58,470 bases of DNA, from NCBI RefSeq assembly GCF_005889715.1, contig NZ_VCKW01000015.1, positions 1-58,470 of the forward strand. The letters run 5' to 3'. The position numbers were made by a program, and so were the translations under genes. The DNA comes from Actinomadura soli. Its GTDB lineage: Bacteria; Actinomycetota; Actinomycetes; Streptosporangiales; Streptosporangiaceae. The notes under the pieces were generated by a model. That model ran no database searches and was not told the DNA's origin. It worked only from the letters and a program-made list of their open reading frames with translations. This document shows positions 10,419 to 18,873 of the stretch, one piece after another; the first letter of the stretch is position 1, and the number at the start of each line of letters is the position of its first letter.

Positions 10419-11574
10419 CGCGCGCGGCCCCGCCGGACGGGACGGCGTCGAGGAAATCCGGGGCCGTCCAGCCGCGCTTGGCGTAGGCGGCGGCGATCGC
10501 GTCCCGGATCCGATCGGCCCGCCCGGCGGGGGCCAGGACGATCACGGAGCCGCCGAAGCCGCCGCCGACCATCCGCCCGCCCCGCGCGCCCGCCCGCACC
10601 GCCGCGTCGACGGCCGCGTCCGCCTCGGGCCAGGAGACCTCGAACTGGTCGCGCAGGGACAGGTGCGACGCGTTCAGCATCGCCCCCAGCTCCGCGACGG
10701 CCCCGGCGCGCAGCAGCCCGACCGTGGCCTCGACCCGGTGGTTCTCGGTGACGACGTGCTGGACGCGGCGCCGCAGCAGGGGGTCGCGGAGCGTTCGGAG
10801 CGCGCCCGCGAGGTCCTTGACGTCGCGGAGCGCGTCGACGCCGAGCAGCGCCGCCGCCTCCTCGCACTCGGCGTGCCGCCTGCCGTACTCGCCGCCGGTC
10901 AGCGCGTGCGCGGCCCGCGTGTCGACCACCAGCAGCGCCAGCCCGGACGCCGCCGGGTCGAACGGGACCTGCGCCGACAGGCCGCTGCGGCAGTCGAGCA
11001 TCAGCGCGTGCCCGGCCGTGCACAGCAGGGACGCCGACTGGTCCATCGGCCCGCACGGCACGCCGACGTGCTCGTTCTCGGCGCGCCGCGCCAGCCGCGC
11101 CAGGTCCGGACGGTCGATCTCCACCCCGTGCAGGTCGCAGAGCGCCAGCGCGGTCGCGCACTCCAGCGCCGCGGACGACGACAGGCCCGCCCCCTGCGGC
11201 AGGTCGGAGTCGATCAGCAGCGACGCGCCGCCCGCGCCGTGCTCGCGCAGCACCCGCGCGACACCGACCGGGTACGCCGCCCACGCCTCATCGGGCGGAC
11301 GGCCCTCGGACACGACGGGCCCGCCGTCGACGGGCGCGGTCACGGCCCCGCGGGCCTGGTGCGAGCGGACTTCGATCACGCCGTCGTCCCGCCGCGCCGC
11401 GGCCACCGAGACGCCGAACGGCAGCGCGAACGGCAGCACGAGACCGTCGTTGTAGTCGGTGTGCTCGCCGATCAGGTTGACCCGTCCGGGCGCGTGCCAG
11501 ACGCCGTCCGGCTCCCGCCCGTACGCCGCGGCGAAATCGGCCCGCAGCCGGTCGGCGCCGAGCCGGGGGTTCAC
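10405..11574 (-). CDS. galK: Galactokinase
   Basis: Phosphorylates galactose at C1 with ATP (Leloir pathway, cytosol). The 389-residue GHMP kinase has the galactokinase signature [15 protein letters not shown], the ATP loop [11 protein letters not shown] and the C-terminal GHMP motif [11 protein letters not shown]. The GTG start at 11574 overlaps the TGA of galE as GTGA, so the two genes are translationally coupled in the order galE-galK. No galT is visible in the window; the partner uridylyltransferase must lie elsewhere. Its 3' end runs 14 bases into the convergent TPR gene. Confidence 0.96.
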   Translation of the reverse strand: MNPRLGADRLRADFAAAYGREPDGVWHAPGRVNLIGEHTDYNDGLVLPFALPFGVSVAAARRDDGVIEVRSHQARGAVTAPVDGGPVVSEGRPPDEAWAAYPVGVARVLREHGAGGASLLIDSDLPQGAGLSSSAALECATALALCDLHGVEIDRPDLARLARRAENEHVGVPCGPMDQSASLLCTAGHALMLDCRSGLSAQVPFDPAASGLALLVVDTRAAHALTGGEYGRRHAECEEAAALLGVDALRDVKDLAGALRTLRDPLLRRRVQHVVTENHRVEATVGLLRAGAVAELGAMLNASHLSLRDQFEVSWPEADAAVDAAVRAGARGGRMVGGGFGGSVIVLAPAGRADRIRDAIAAAYAKRGWTAPDFLDAVPSGGAARVTAP

Positions 11575-12524
11575 CGCGACCGCAGGAAGGTCCACGCGTC
11601 GTCGATCATGGTGCGCAGGTCGCGCTCCGGCTTCCAGCCCAGCGCCGCCTGGATCTTGTCGGACGAGGCGACCAGGACGGCCGGGTCCCCGGGGCGGCGT
11701 GGTGCCGTCTCCGCGGGGATCTCGCGCCCGGTGACCTCGCGGCACACGTCCACGACCTCCTTGACGGAGTTCCCCGTGCCGCTGCCCAGGTTGAAGATCT
11801 GGTGGGTGCCGGGCGCGCAGGCGTCCAGCGCGAGCAGGTGGGCGCGGCCGAGGTCGGTCACGTGGATGTAGTCGCGGATGCAGGTGCCGTCCGGCGTCGG
11901 GTAGTCGTCGCCGAACAGCTTCACCGCCTCGCCGTCCCCCTGCGCGATCTTCAGCACGTTCGGGATCAGGTGCGTCTCCACGGTGTGCCGCTCGCCGAGC
12001 CGCCCGTACGCGCCCGCCACGTTGAAGTACCGCAGCGACACCCCGCCGATGCCGTGCAGCCGCGCGTACTCGCCCAGCGCCGTGTCGATCGCCAGCTTGG
12101 ACGCGCCGTACGGGTTCGTCGGACGGGTCGGGTCGGTCTCCAGGATCGGCGTCGACTCCGGCTCCCCGTAGGTCGCCGCCGTCGAGGAGAACACGATCCG
12201 CGGGACGCCCGCCCGCCGCATCGCGTCCAGCAGCGCCAGCGACTCGCCGAGGTTCTTGTCCCAGTACAGGCCCGGCTTCTCCACCGACTCGCCCACCAGG
12301 GACTTCGCGGCGAAGTGCAGAACGGCCTCGAACCCCGCGCCGGCCAGGACGTCCGCCGCCGTGTCCCGCAGCGTCCCACGCACGAGGCGGGCGCCCTCCG
12401 GCACCGCGTCCTCGTGCCCGGTGGACAGGTCGTCCAGCACGACGACCTCGTGCCCCGCCTCCAGGAGCAGAGCGGAGACGACGCTGCCGACGTAGCCTGC
12501 GCCTCCGGTGACGAGCATCTTCAC
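11571..12524 (-). CDS. galE: UDP-glucose 4-epimerase
   Basis: Interconverts UDP-galactose and UDP-glucose using bound NAD. The 317-residue extended SDR begins with the NAD loop TGGAGYVGS. It has the catalytic [10 protein letters not shown] serine/threonine region and the YxxxK motif in NPYGASKLA, followed by [12 protein letters not shown]. Length is slightly short of the E. coli enzyme (338) but normal for actinobacteria. A purine-rich GGAGGTCC site lies just upstream of the ATG. It is the first gene of a galE-galK operon. Confidence 0.95.
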   Translation of the reverse strand: MKMLVTGGAGYVGSVVSALLLEAGHEVVVLDDLSTGHEDAVPEGARLVRGTLRDTAADVLAGAGFEAVLHFAAKSLVGESVEKPGLYWDKNLGESLALLDAMRRAGVPRIVFSSTAATYGEPESTPILETDPTRPTNPYGASKLAIDTALGEYARLHGIGGVSLRYFNVAGAYGRLGERHTVETHLIPNVLKIAQGDGEAVKLFGDDYPTPDGTCIRDYIHVTDLGRAHLLALDACAPGTHQIFNLGSGTGNSVKEVVDVCREVTGREIPAETAPRRPGDPAVLVASSDKIQAALGWKPERDLRTMIDDAWTFLRSR

Positions 12525-12606
12525 GGACGGACCTCCAAAAGGGCGACACTGTGACGGCGGGGTTAGCCCAGGCTATCCGGAACGCCGAACGGGGAAGGCT
12601 CAACGC

Positions 12607-13689
12607 ATGGACCGGACGCCGTCCCGGCCGCCCTGGGGGCTCGCACGCCCCCTGGTGTGGCTGCTGTCGAGCTCGACCAACCTCGTCGTGCGGCTGTCCG
12701 GCGGCGACCCGGGCGCGCTCCGCGAGGAGCTGACGGCGGAGCGGATGCGGGCGCTCGTGGCCGAGAACACGCAGCTCACCGCGGACGAGCGGGCGCTGAT
12801 CGGGGAGGTGTTCGCGGCGGGGGAGCGGCCGCTGCGCGAGGTCCTCGTCCCGCGCACCGAGGTGGTGTTCCTGGACGCGGCGCTCCCGCTGACCGCCGCC
12901 GCGCGCATGGCCGCGGGCAGCCCGCACTCCAGGTTCCCGGTCTGCCGCGAGTCCCACGACGAGGTGATCGGCTTCGTCCACATCCGCGACCTGCTGGCCC
13001 CCGGCCCCCCGGAAAAGGACGGGCCGGTCCCATGCGGGGGGACGACCCCCCACGCACCCCGGGACCGCCCTGTGGGCGATCTCGTGCGCCCGGTGAAGTT
13101 CCTGCCGTCCTCCAAACGGGTCCTCCCGGCGCTGTCGGAGATGCGCCGCGAGGGCTGCCACCTGGCGATCGTCATGGACGAGTACGGCGGCGTCGCCGGG
13201 ATCGTCACGATGGAGGACCTTCTGGAGGAGCTCATCGGGGACATCCGCGACGAATATGATGTCCAGGACGCGCAGGCACGGCGCCTGCACGGCGGCGTGG
13301 TCGAGGTCGACGGCCTGCTCAACCTGGACGACTTCGCCGCCGAGACCGGCATCCGGCTCCCGGCCGGGCCCTACGAGACGGTCGCCGGGCACATCATGGC
13401 GGTGCTGCGCCGCGTGCCCTCCGAGGGCGACTCGGTGGAGGCCGGCGGTCACCGCCTCGCGGTGGCCCGGATGGACGGCCGGCGGGTGGCCCGCGTGCGC
13501 GTCACCCCGCGGGCGACGCCGCAGGCCGTCACGGCGACGCTCGCCATCCCGTCCGCGACCCCGCGGGCGGGCACCGGCGACACCGCCGCGGGCGCCGCGA
13601 CCAGCGGTCCCGCGGGCCCCGCCGCCAGCGGGGCGCCCGGCCCCGCGACCAGCGGCGCCACCCGCGGCGGAGCCCCTGGCGACACCTGA
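12607..13689 (+). CDS. CBS-pair / CorC-HlyC domain protein lacking the DUF21 membrane domain
   Basis: A 360-residue protein of the hemolysin-C/CNNM-related family. It has two CBS domains (residues about 75-210, with PRTEVVFLD, HSRFPVCRES, VIGFVHIRDLL and VMDEYGGVAGIVTMEDLLEEL) and a CorC_HlyC transporter-associated domain (230-300). Family members usually begin with three or four transmembrane helices (DUF21/CNNM). Here the ATG at 12607, with GGGGAAGG 9 bases upstream, starts after that region, leaving only ARPLVWLLSSSTNLVVRL. The C-terminus is a low-complexity Ala/Gly/Pro/Thr tail. Residues about 138-154 are palindromic element copy 2. The function is probably adenosyl-ligand sensing or ion-transport regulation; how it reaches the membrane is unclear. 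Confidence 0.85.
   Translation: MDRTPSRPPWGLARPLVWLLSSSTNLVVRLSGGDPGALREELTAERMRALVAENTQLTADERALIGEVFAAGERPLREVLVPRTEVVFLDAALPLTAAARMAAGSPHSRFPVCRESHDEVIGFVHIRDLLAPGPPEKDGPVPCGGTTPHAPRDRPVGDLVRPVKFLPSSKRVLPALSEMRREGCHLAIVMDEYGGVAGIVTMEDLLEELIGDIRDEYDVQDAQARRLHGGVVEVDGLLNLDDFAAETGIRLPAGPYETVAGHIMAVLRRVPSEGDSVEAGGHRLAVARMDGRRVARVRVTPRATPQAVTATLAIPSATPRAGTGDTAAGAATSGPAGPAASGAPGPATSGATRGGAPGDT
13019..13068 (+). repeat. In-frame palindromic element, copy 2, inside the CBS/CorC gene
   Basis: The hairpin GCGGGGGG-ACGA-CCCCCCAC is at 13034-13053, followed by GCACCCCGGGAC. It is translated as PVPCGGTTPHAPRD, the same phase and orientation as copy 1. It falls between the first CBS domain's RDLL and the conserved VGDLVRPVKFLP, a linker that is short in the family. 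Confidence 0.87.
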
Positions 13690-13701
13690 GAGAATCGGTC
13701 C

Positions 13702-14829
13702 GTGCACATGCCCGAAGCGTCCAGCCCAGCAGCAGCTCCCGAGACGAGCGGCGCCGTCAGGCCCCGCGTGCTGTCCGGCATCCAGCCCACCGCCGACTCG
13801 TTCCACCTCGGCAATTACCTGGGCGCATTGCGGCAGTGGGTCGCGATGCAAGACACGCATGACGCTTTCTACTGCGTGGTCGACCTGCACGCCATCACCG
13901 TCGAGCACGACCCGGCGGTGCTGCGCCGCCGGACGAAGGTCGCCGTCGCGCAGCTCCTCGCGATGGGCCTGGATCCCGAGCGCGCCACCGTGTTCGTGCA
14001 GAGCCACGTCCCCGAGCACGCCGAGCTGGCGTGGGTGCTGGGCTGCCTCACCGGCTTCGGCGAGGCCGGGCGCATGACCCAGTTCAAGGACAAGTCGTCC
14101 AAGCAGGGGACGGCCGGTACCACCGTCGGGCTGTTCACCTACCCGATCCTGCAGGCCGCCGACATCCTTCTCTACTCGCCCGAGCCGGGCGAGGGAGCCC
14201 GGGCCGTTCCGGGGGGTGTGGGGGGTCGTCCCCCCACAGGAGAGAGGGCGCTGCGTGTGCCCGTCGGGGAGGACCAGCGGCAGCACCTGGAGCTGACCCG
14301 CGTCCTCGCGCAGCGGTTCAACCACCGGTTCGGCGAGACGTTCGTCCCGCCCGAGGCGCACATCCTGCAGGGCGCCGCGAAGATCACCGACCTGCAGGAG
14401 CCCGAGGCCAAGATGAGCAAGTCGGCCTCCTCCCCGCAGGGGATCATCGACGTGCTGGAGGAGCCGGGCCCGATGCGCAAGAAGATCATGCGCGCGGTCA
14501 CCGACACCGGCTCCGAGGTCGTCCACGACGAGGAGAAGAAGGCCGGGATCACCAACCTCCTGCGGATCTACGCGGCGCTGGACGGCACGTCCATCCCGGA
14601 TCTGGAGCGCCGCTACGCGGGCTCCGGCTACGGCCAGTTCAAGAAGGACCTCGCGCAGCTCGTCGTCGACACGTTCGCGCCGATCAGGGAACGCACGCTG
14701 GCGCTGCTGGACGACGAGAAGCAGCTCGACCGTGTCCTCGCGCTGGGCGCCGAACGCGCGTCCGGGGTCGCCGCGCGGACGATGGAGACCGTCCGCGACC
14801 GGGTGGGATTCGTGGGACGTGGTCGCTGA
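13702..14829 (+). CDS. trpS: Tryptophanyl-tRNA synthetase with an internal insertion
   Basis: Charges tRNA-Trp. This class I synthetase has the HIGH-type motif [10 protein letters not shown], GxDQ-type [15 protein letters not shown] and [12 protein letters not shown]. The length is 375 against the usual 330-350. The excess is an insertion at residues about 159-185, between the conserved ADILLY and VPVGEDQ, and it contains palindromic element copy 3 ([13 protein letters not shown]). Family members join these two motifs by only a few residues. The frame is intact and the motifs complete, so the enzyme is presumably functional, as expected for an essential gene. GTG 13702 or ATG 13708 are both possible starts. 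Confidence 0.95.
   Translation: MHMPEASSPAAAPETSGAVRPRVLSGIQPTADSFHLGNYLGALRQWVAMQDTHDAFYCVVDLHAITVEHDPAVLRRRTKVAVAQLLAMGLDPERATVFVQSHVPEHAELAWVLGCLTGFGEAGRMTQFKDKSSKQGTAGTTVGLFTYPILQAADILLYSPEPGEGARAVPGGVGGRPPTGERALRVPVGEDQRQHLELTRVLAQRFNHRFGETFVPPEAHILQGAAKITDLQEPEAKMSKSASSPQGIIDVLEEPGPMRKKIMRAVTDTGSEVVHDEEKKAGITNLLRIYAALDGTSIPDLERRYAGSGYGQFKKDLAQLVVDTFAPIRERTLALLDDEKQLDRVLALGAERASGVAARTMETVRDRVGFVGRGR
14208..14250 (+). repeat. In-frame palindromic element, copy 3, inside trpS
   Basis: A perfect hairpin GTGGGGGG-TCGT-CCCCCCAC is at 14218-14237, preceded by TTCCGGGG. It is the reverse complement of copies 1 and 2. It is translated as [13 protein letters not shown], the same phase as copy 4. 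Confidence 0.9.
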
Positions 14830-15427
14830 CCGCCCACTCCACGACGCCGCCGCGGAGGGCCCCGGGGAGGCGCCCTCCGCGGGCGCGGGCGGACCGGCCC
14901 CCGGCGTCCGCGCGATCGGCGTCGCCATCCCGATCCCCGACCCGCACGGCGCGCTGCTGCAGGCCAAGCGCGCCTCGTTCGGCGATCCGCTGGCCACCGC
15001 CATCCCGACGCACATCACGCTGCTCCCGCCGACCGACGTCCACGAGTCCGCGCTGGACGACATCGAGGCCCACCTGCGGGAGATCGCCCGAACCGAGGAG
15101 CCGTTCCAGATCAGGCTGCGCGGAAGCGGAACGTTCCGACCCGTGTCCCCGGTCGTGTTCGTCGCGCTCGCCGAAGGAATCGGCGGCTGCGAACGCGTCC
15201 AGGCGAGGGTACTGTCGGGCCCGCTCGCCCGGCCGCTGCCGTTCCCCTACCACCCGCACGTCACCATCGCCCACCACCTGTCCGACGACGTCATGGACAA
15301 GGCGTTCAAGGAGCTCGCCGGCTACAGCGCCGACTTCGACGCGTGGGGCTTCTCCCTCTACGAGCACGGCCTCGACGGCGTGTGGCGCCCCCAACGCGAC
15401 TTCGTCTTCACCGGACGCGGTATTTAG
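14819..15427 (+). CDS. 2'-5' RNA ligase family (2H phosphoesterase) protein
   Basis: A 202-residue 2H-superfamily protein with two HxT motifs, THITLLPP and HPHVTIAHH, that form the phosphoesterase site. In bacteria such proteins act on 2'-5' linked or cyclic phosphate RNA ends; the substrate here is unknown. The GTG at 14819 overlaps the trpS stop by 11 bases, so it is translationally coupled to the synthetase, a common actinobacterial arrangement. The first 30 residues are a Gly/Ala/Pro-rich lead before the conserved [13 protein letters not shown] strand. Confidence 0.88.
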   Translation: MVADRPLHDAAAEGPGEAPSAGAGGPAPGVRAIGVAIPIPDPHGALLQAKRASFGDPLATAIPTHITLLPPTDVHESALDDIEAHLREIARTEEPFQIRLRGSGTFRPVSPVVFVALAEGIGGCERVQARVLSGPLARPLPFPYHPHVTIAHHLSDDVMDKAFKELAGYSADFDAWGFSLYEHGLDGVWRPQRDFVFTGRGI

Positions 15428-15469
15428 CGGCCTTTAACACCCGATTACCGTCTGCCGCATCGACTGACC

Positions 15470-16546
15470 GTGAGTGGGTACGCCCCGTACATGCGGCAGG
15501 TGATCAACAGGGTCCAGCGGGGGAGCGAGGACCTGTTCGGCCGCGGCAAGGCCATGCTCCGCGACGCCCGCGGACGCTGGAGCTGGCTCGACCACCACGC
15601 CCGCGCGTTCAACCGGTACCGGGAGCGGCGCGGCGACCGGCTCGCCGCCGCGCTGACCTGCTACGGCTTCCTGTCCTTCTTCCCGCTGCTGGCGCTCGCG
15701 TACTCGCTGCTCGGGTACGTGGTCGGCGTCAGCGCGGAGGCGCGCGACTACTTCGTCCGGGCCGTGAACTCGCTGCTGCCCGGCCTGTCCGACCAGCTCC
15801 GGGTCGAGGAGATCGCGCAGTCCAAGACGACCGTCGGGGTCATCGGCCTGATCGCGCTGCTGGTCACCGGGCAGGGCTGGGTGCAGGTCCTGCGCGAGGG
15901 GCTCCGCGACATGTGGGGCAACGAGCCGGGCGGCGGCGGGAACTACGCCGTCAAACGGCTGTGGGACGTGGCCGTCCTGGCGTTCCTCGGCGCGGTCCTG
16001 ATCTGCGGGATGGCGGTCTCGACGGTCACGACGTCGGCTACGCACTCCGTCCTCGGCTGGTTCGGGCTGCAGGACGTCACCGGCGCCGGAACCGGGCTCC
16101 GGCTGCTGTCCCTCGCGTGCGCGACCGCGTTCAACACCGTGGTCTTCCTGGTGCTGTTCACCCGGCTCTCGGGCACCCGCGCGCAGTGGCGGCGGATCAT
16201 CCGCGGCGCGCTGTTCGGGGCCGTGGGCTTCGAGCTGCTCAAGCTGCTCGCGACGCTGTTCATCGCGCGGACGACGTCGAACCCGGTCTACGGCGCGTTC
16301 GCCGTCCTGGTCGGGCTGATGGTGTGGATCAACATCGTGTCCCGCTTCACGCTGTTCGTCGCCGCGTGGACGGCCACCCGCCGCGTCGTCCTCACCGCCG
16401 ACGCCGACAACCCGGAGAAGGCGGAACCACCCGCGGCCGACGACCCCGTGCAGCCGTCCACTCCGGACAAGAAGGCGGGTCAGGACCAGAAGGCGGGTCA
16501 GGACCAGAAGGCGGGTCAGGACCAGAAGGCGTCGTCGGCGTACTGA
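15470..16546 (+). CDS. YihY/virulence factor BrkB family membrane protein
   Basis: A 358-residue inner-membrane protein with about six hydrophobic segments, starting at AAALTCYGFLSFFPLLALAY. It has the family-typical WVQVLREGLRDMWG loop and a late VYGAFAVLVGLMVWINIVSR segment. The family function is not established. The GTG start at 15470 lies 42 bases past the preceding gene. The C-terminal cytoplasmic tail is charged and ends in three perfect KAGQDQ repeats. Its last 31 bases overlap the convergent SnoaL-like gene. Confidence 0.9.
   Translation: MSGYAPYMRQVINRVQRGSEDLFGRGKAMLRDARGRWSWLDHHARAFNRYRERRGDRLAAALTCYGFLSFFPLLALAYSLLGYVVGVSAEARDYFVRAVNSLLPGLSDQLRVEEIAQSKTTVGVIGLIALLVTGQGWVQVLREGLRDMWGNEPGGGGNYAVKRLWDVAVLAFLGAVLICGMAVSTVTTSATHSVLGWFGLQDVTGAGTGLRLLSLACATAFNTVVFLVLFTRLSGTRAQWRRIIRGALFGAVGFELLKLLATLFIARTTSNPVYGAFAVLVGLMVWINIVSRFTLFVAAWTATRRVVLTADADNPEKAEPPAADDPVQPSTPDKKAGQDQKAGQDQKAGQDQKASSAY
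16472..16525 (+). repeat. Three perfect 18-bp tandem repeats in the YihY tail
   Basis: AAGGCGGGTCAGGACCAG occurs three times without mismatch, with a partial fourth copy following. It encodes KAGQDQ three times. Because 18 is a multiple of 3, unit gain or loss keeps YihY in frame. The third unit contains, on the other strand, the stop codon of the SnoaL-like gene (16516-16518). Confidence 0.95.
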
Positions 16547-16968
16547 TCCTCCGCCAGGGTGCGGATCTCGGTGATCTTCCCGTCCTCGATGCGGAACAGG
16601 TCCACCGCGCGGCCGTCCAGGACGCGTCCCGGCAGCCCCGGGCGTTCGGCGTACGTCTGGACGAGCGCCGCGCCGTACTCCTCGTTCGCCATCACCGCGT
16701 ACGGCTCGGCGCGGAACGTCCCGCCCGACAGCTCGAACAGCCGGACGTAGAAGTCGAGGACCTCCTCCGCCGTCCGGTACTCGCCGCACAGCGGCCCGCG
16801 CCCCGGGACGCGGTGCACGACGCTCTCGGCGAGCAGCCCGCGGATGGACGCCATGTCGCCCTTCGCGAAGGCCGTGTAGCCGTCCTTCAGCAGGGTCACG
16901 TTCGGGTGTTCAAGTGTGCGGTCGCTGAACATGGACGCACCGGCCATGGAGACATGCATGTCGGACAT
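16516..16968 (-). CDS. SnoaL-like / NTF2-fold protein
   Basis: A 150-residue protein with the NTF2-like pattern: an N-terminal helix (VTLLKDGYTAFAKGDMASI), VVHRVPGRGPLCGEYR, and the strand series AVMANEEYGAALVQTYAE and VDLFRIEDGKITEIRTL. Some family members are polyketide cyclases or epoxide hydrolases, but no specific substrate can be assigned. The ATG at 16968 has AGGAGG 9 bases upstream. Its last residues (YADDAFWS) are encoded opposite the repeat tail of the convergent YihY gene. Confidence 0.85.
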   Translation of the reverse strand: MSDMHVSMAGASMFSDRTLEHPNVTLLKDGYTAFAKGDMASIRGLLAESVVHRVPGRGPLCGEYRTAEEVLDFYVRLFELSGGTFRAEPYAVMANEEYGAALVQTYAERPGLPGRVLDGRAVDLFRIEDGKITEIRTLAEDQYADDAFWS

Positions 16969-17134
16969 GGCGCGCTTCCTCCTGCGGCACCGGTCCGCCG
17001 TCTCCTGCGGCAGCGACGAGGTCACCGGCGCCACCGCGAGCGTAAGCCCGCTCGCGCCGCCAGACCAGCGTCCCGGAGGGCCCTGAGCGAACCTTTACCA
17101 CCCGCCCAGGGCGTGCCCCTGGCGCCGGGGCGGC

Positions 17135-18439
17135 TCAGCGGGATTCCAGGCGGCGACGGCGGCGCAGGACGACGAAGAGGACCGCGATGGCCAGCAGCGC
17201 GCCCGTCGCGCCGCCGCCGACGAGCAGCCACTTGCGGGACGCGTCGTCGGACGCGAGCGGGGCGTCGGGCAGCACGCCGTCGGCCGCGGCGTCCCTCCCC
17301 TTCTGCCCGGTGCTGCCGGGGGCGACGAGGGCGCCCACCGGCTCGACCTTGCCGCGGGCGGCGAAGCCCCAGTTGAGCAGGTCGGTCGCGTACTCCGACG
17401 GCGGCTGGTCGGCCTTCATCAGCGAGATCACGATGGTGTGCCCGCCGCGCCGCGCCTGCGCGACGAAGGTCTGCTGCGCCGCGATCGTGTAGCCGTTCTT
17501 GCCGCCGAGCATGCCGGTGTAGGAGTGCCGCTCGCCCGGCAGCATGCGGTTGTGGGTGTGGATCGGGTACCCGCCGACCTTCTTGCCCTTCTTGCGCTCC
17601 TGCTTCGTCGGCGGCGCGGGGAACTTGTAGTCGATCGCCTGCATGTACTGGCGGTAGGCGGGGTGCTTCATCCCCTCGCGCAGGATCAGCGCCAGGTCGT
17701 AGGCGGACGTGTGCTGGGTGCGGACGCTCAGCCCGAGGTCCTTGTCCAGCCCGTTCGGCGACCCGGCCAGGGTGTCGCGGGCGTTGATCCGCCTGGCCTC
17801 GGCGTTCATGTCGGCGAGCGTCTTCCGCATGCCGCCGTGCGCCTCCGCCAGCGTCACCGAGGCGTCGTTGGCCGACATCATCAGCATCGCGTGGAACAGG
17901 TCGGAGACCTTGTAGCGCATCTTCGGCGTGAGCCCGACCTTGGTGCCCTCGACGTTGCAGGCCGCCTGCGACGGCTGGACGAGCCGGTTCGGGTCCAGCT
18001 TGGGGACGAGGGTCAGCGCGGTCAGCGTCTTGATCGTGCTCGCCGGCAGGTACTGGCCGTGCGGGTCCTTGGCGGCGAGGACGTCGCCGGTGTCGGCGTC
18101 CGCGATCAAATACGAGCCCGCTGTGACCTTCGGCAGCGCGGGCACGCCTGGCGCCCTGTTGAGGACGACCCCGCGCCCGGCGAGCTGCGGCCCGCCGACC
18201 GTGTCGTCCGGCGCCGCCCCGGGCGGCCCGGCGAGCCGCGCGGGCGGGGCCGCGGCCGCCGCCGGGGCGGCCGTGAAGGCGGGTGCCGCGGCGAGGGACG
18301 CCGAGGTCAGCGGTACTGTGATCATCGTCAGGGCGCGGCGGACGCTGGTCCGCTCTCGCCGCTCTGCTCGCAAGCTTCCGACGCTCCTCGATCCCGTGGA
18401 AGCCCGATCGCTCCCGACGCGCATACGCGTGACGCCCAT
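17135..18439 (-). CDS. Serine-type D-alanyl-D-alanine carboxypeptidase (S11, DacA/PBP5-like)
   Basis: Trims the terminal D-Ala of peptidoglycan stem peptides at the outer face of the membrane. The 434-residue protein has an N-terminal export signal (around RRALTMITVPLTSASLAAAPAF). It has SxxK in PASTIKTLTAL, SxN in MSANDA, and KNG in GGKNGYT where most family members have KTG. A single C-terminal transmembrane helix (WLLVGGGATGALLAIAVLFV) is followed by arginines that anchor it. The ATG at 18439, after GGGGGAGTC, is preferred to further upstream starts. A weak hairpin lies just beyond its stop, near 17103-17125. Confidence 0.9.
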   Translation of the reverse strand: MGVTRMRVGSDRASTGSRSVGSLRAERRERTSVRRALTMITVPLTSASLAAAPAFTAAPAAAAAPPARLAGPPGAAPDDTVGGPQLAGRGVVLNRAPGVPALPKVTAGSYLIADADTGDVLAAKDPHGQYLPASTIKTLTALTLVPKLDPNRLVQPSQAACNVEGTKVGLTPKMRYKVSDLFHAMLMMSANDASVTLAEAHGGMRKTLADMNAEARRINARDTLAGSPNGLDKDLGLSVRTQHTSAYDLALILREGMKHPAYRQYMQAIDYKFPAPPTKQERKKGKKVGGYPIHTHNRMLPGERHSYTGMLGGKNGYTIAAQQTFVAQARRGGHTIVISLMKADQPPSEYATDLLNWGFAARGKVEPVGALVAPGSTGQKGRDAAADGVLPDAPLASDDASRKWLLVGGGATGALLAIAVLFVVLRRRRRLESR

Positions 18440-18873
18440 GACTCCCCCGAAGACTAGGCGACCTATCCGGCGAAGGGGTACCCGAACGCGAACACGGCAA
18501 GCACGGTACGTACGCGACGCAGGGCGCACCGGGAGCACCGGGGGACGCCACGGTATGTAAGGGACGACCGCTATCGGTGACACACTGTCATCGACGGTAT
18601 TTTGGGACGGACTGACTAGTTCGATCGGATGGTGTCGCAGACAAGATCAATGACCGAAAGGTAGGGCCTACGCGTGCGCGCCGACCGTCCGCATGAGTCA
18701 ATTGATCCGCAAAGGGCATGGACACCTGCTGGGCGGGAACCGCGGACGCCATCATGGAGCGAACACGTGAACGCGTGACCTGGACCGGCGTTTGTCCAGG
18801 CTTAGGGACCCGCTGGCTGAATTGCGCCACGTGCCACGCAACGACCTGCAAGGATTGTGGACGGAGGTTGGCC
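18440..18873. other. 434-base intergenic region between dacA-like gene and carboxylate-amine ligase
   Basis: This divergent spacer should hold the promoters for both flanking genes. No convincing operator or RNA structure was recognised. A frame open from ATG 18718 runs in phase into the ligase and would add 52 residues with a CxxC-x4-CxxC pattern (NCATCHATTCKDC), but it lacks a ribosome site and family support. Confidence 0.5.

Noticed and set aside
10405..15063. A 1552-codon minus-strand open frame
   Set aside because: Only its last part is real (galK). The rest is antisense to trpS, the CBS gene and galE.
18718..18873. 52-residue N-terminal extension of the carboxylate-amine ligase with a CxxC pair
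   Set aside because: No ribosome site, and the family start matches GTG 18874, which has GGAGG upstream.
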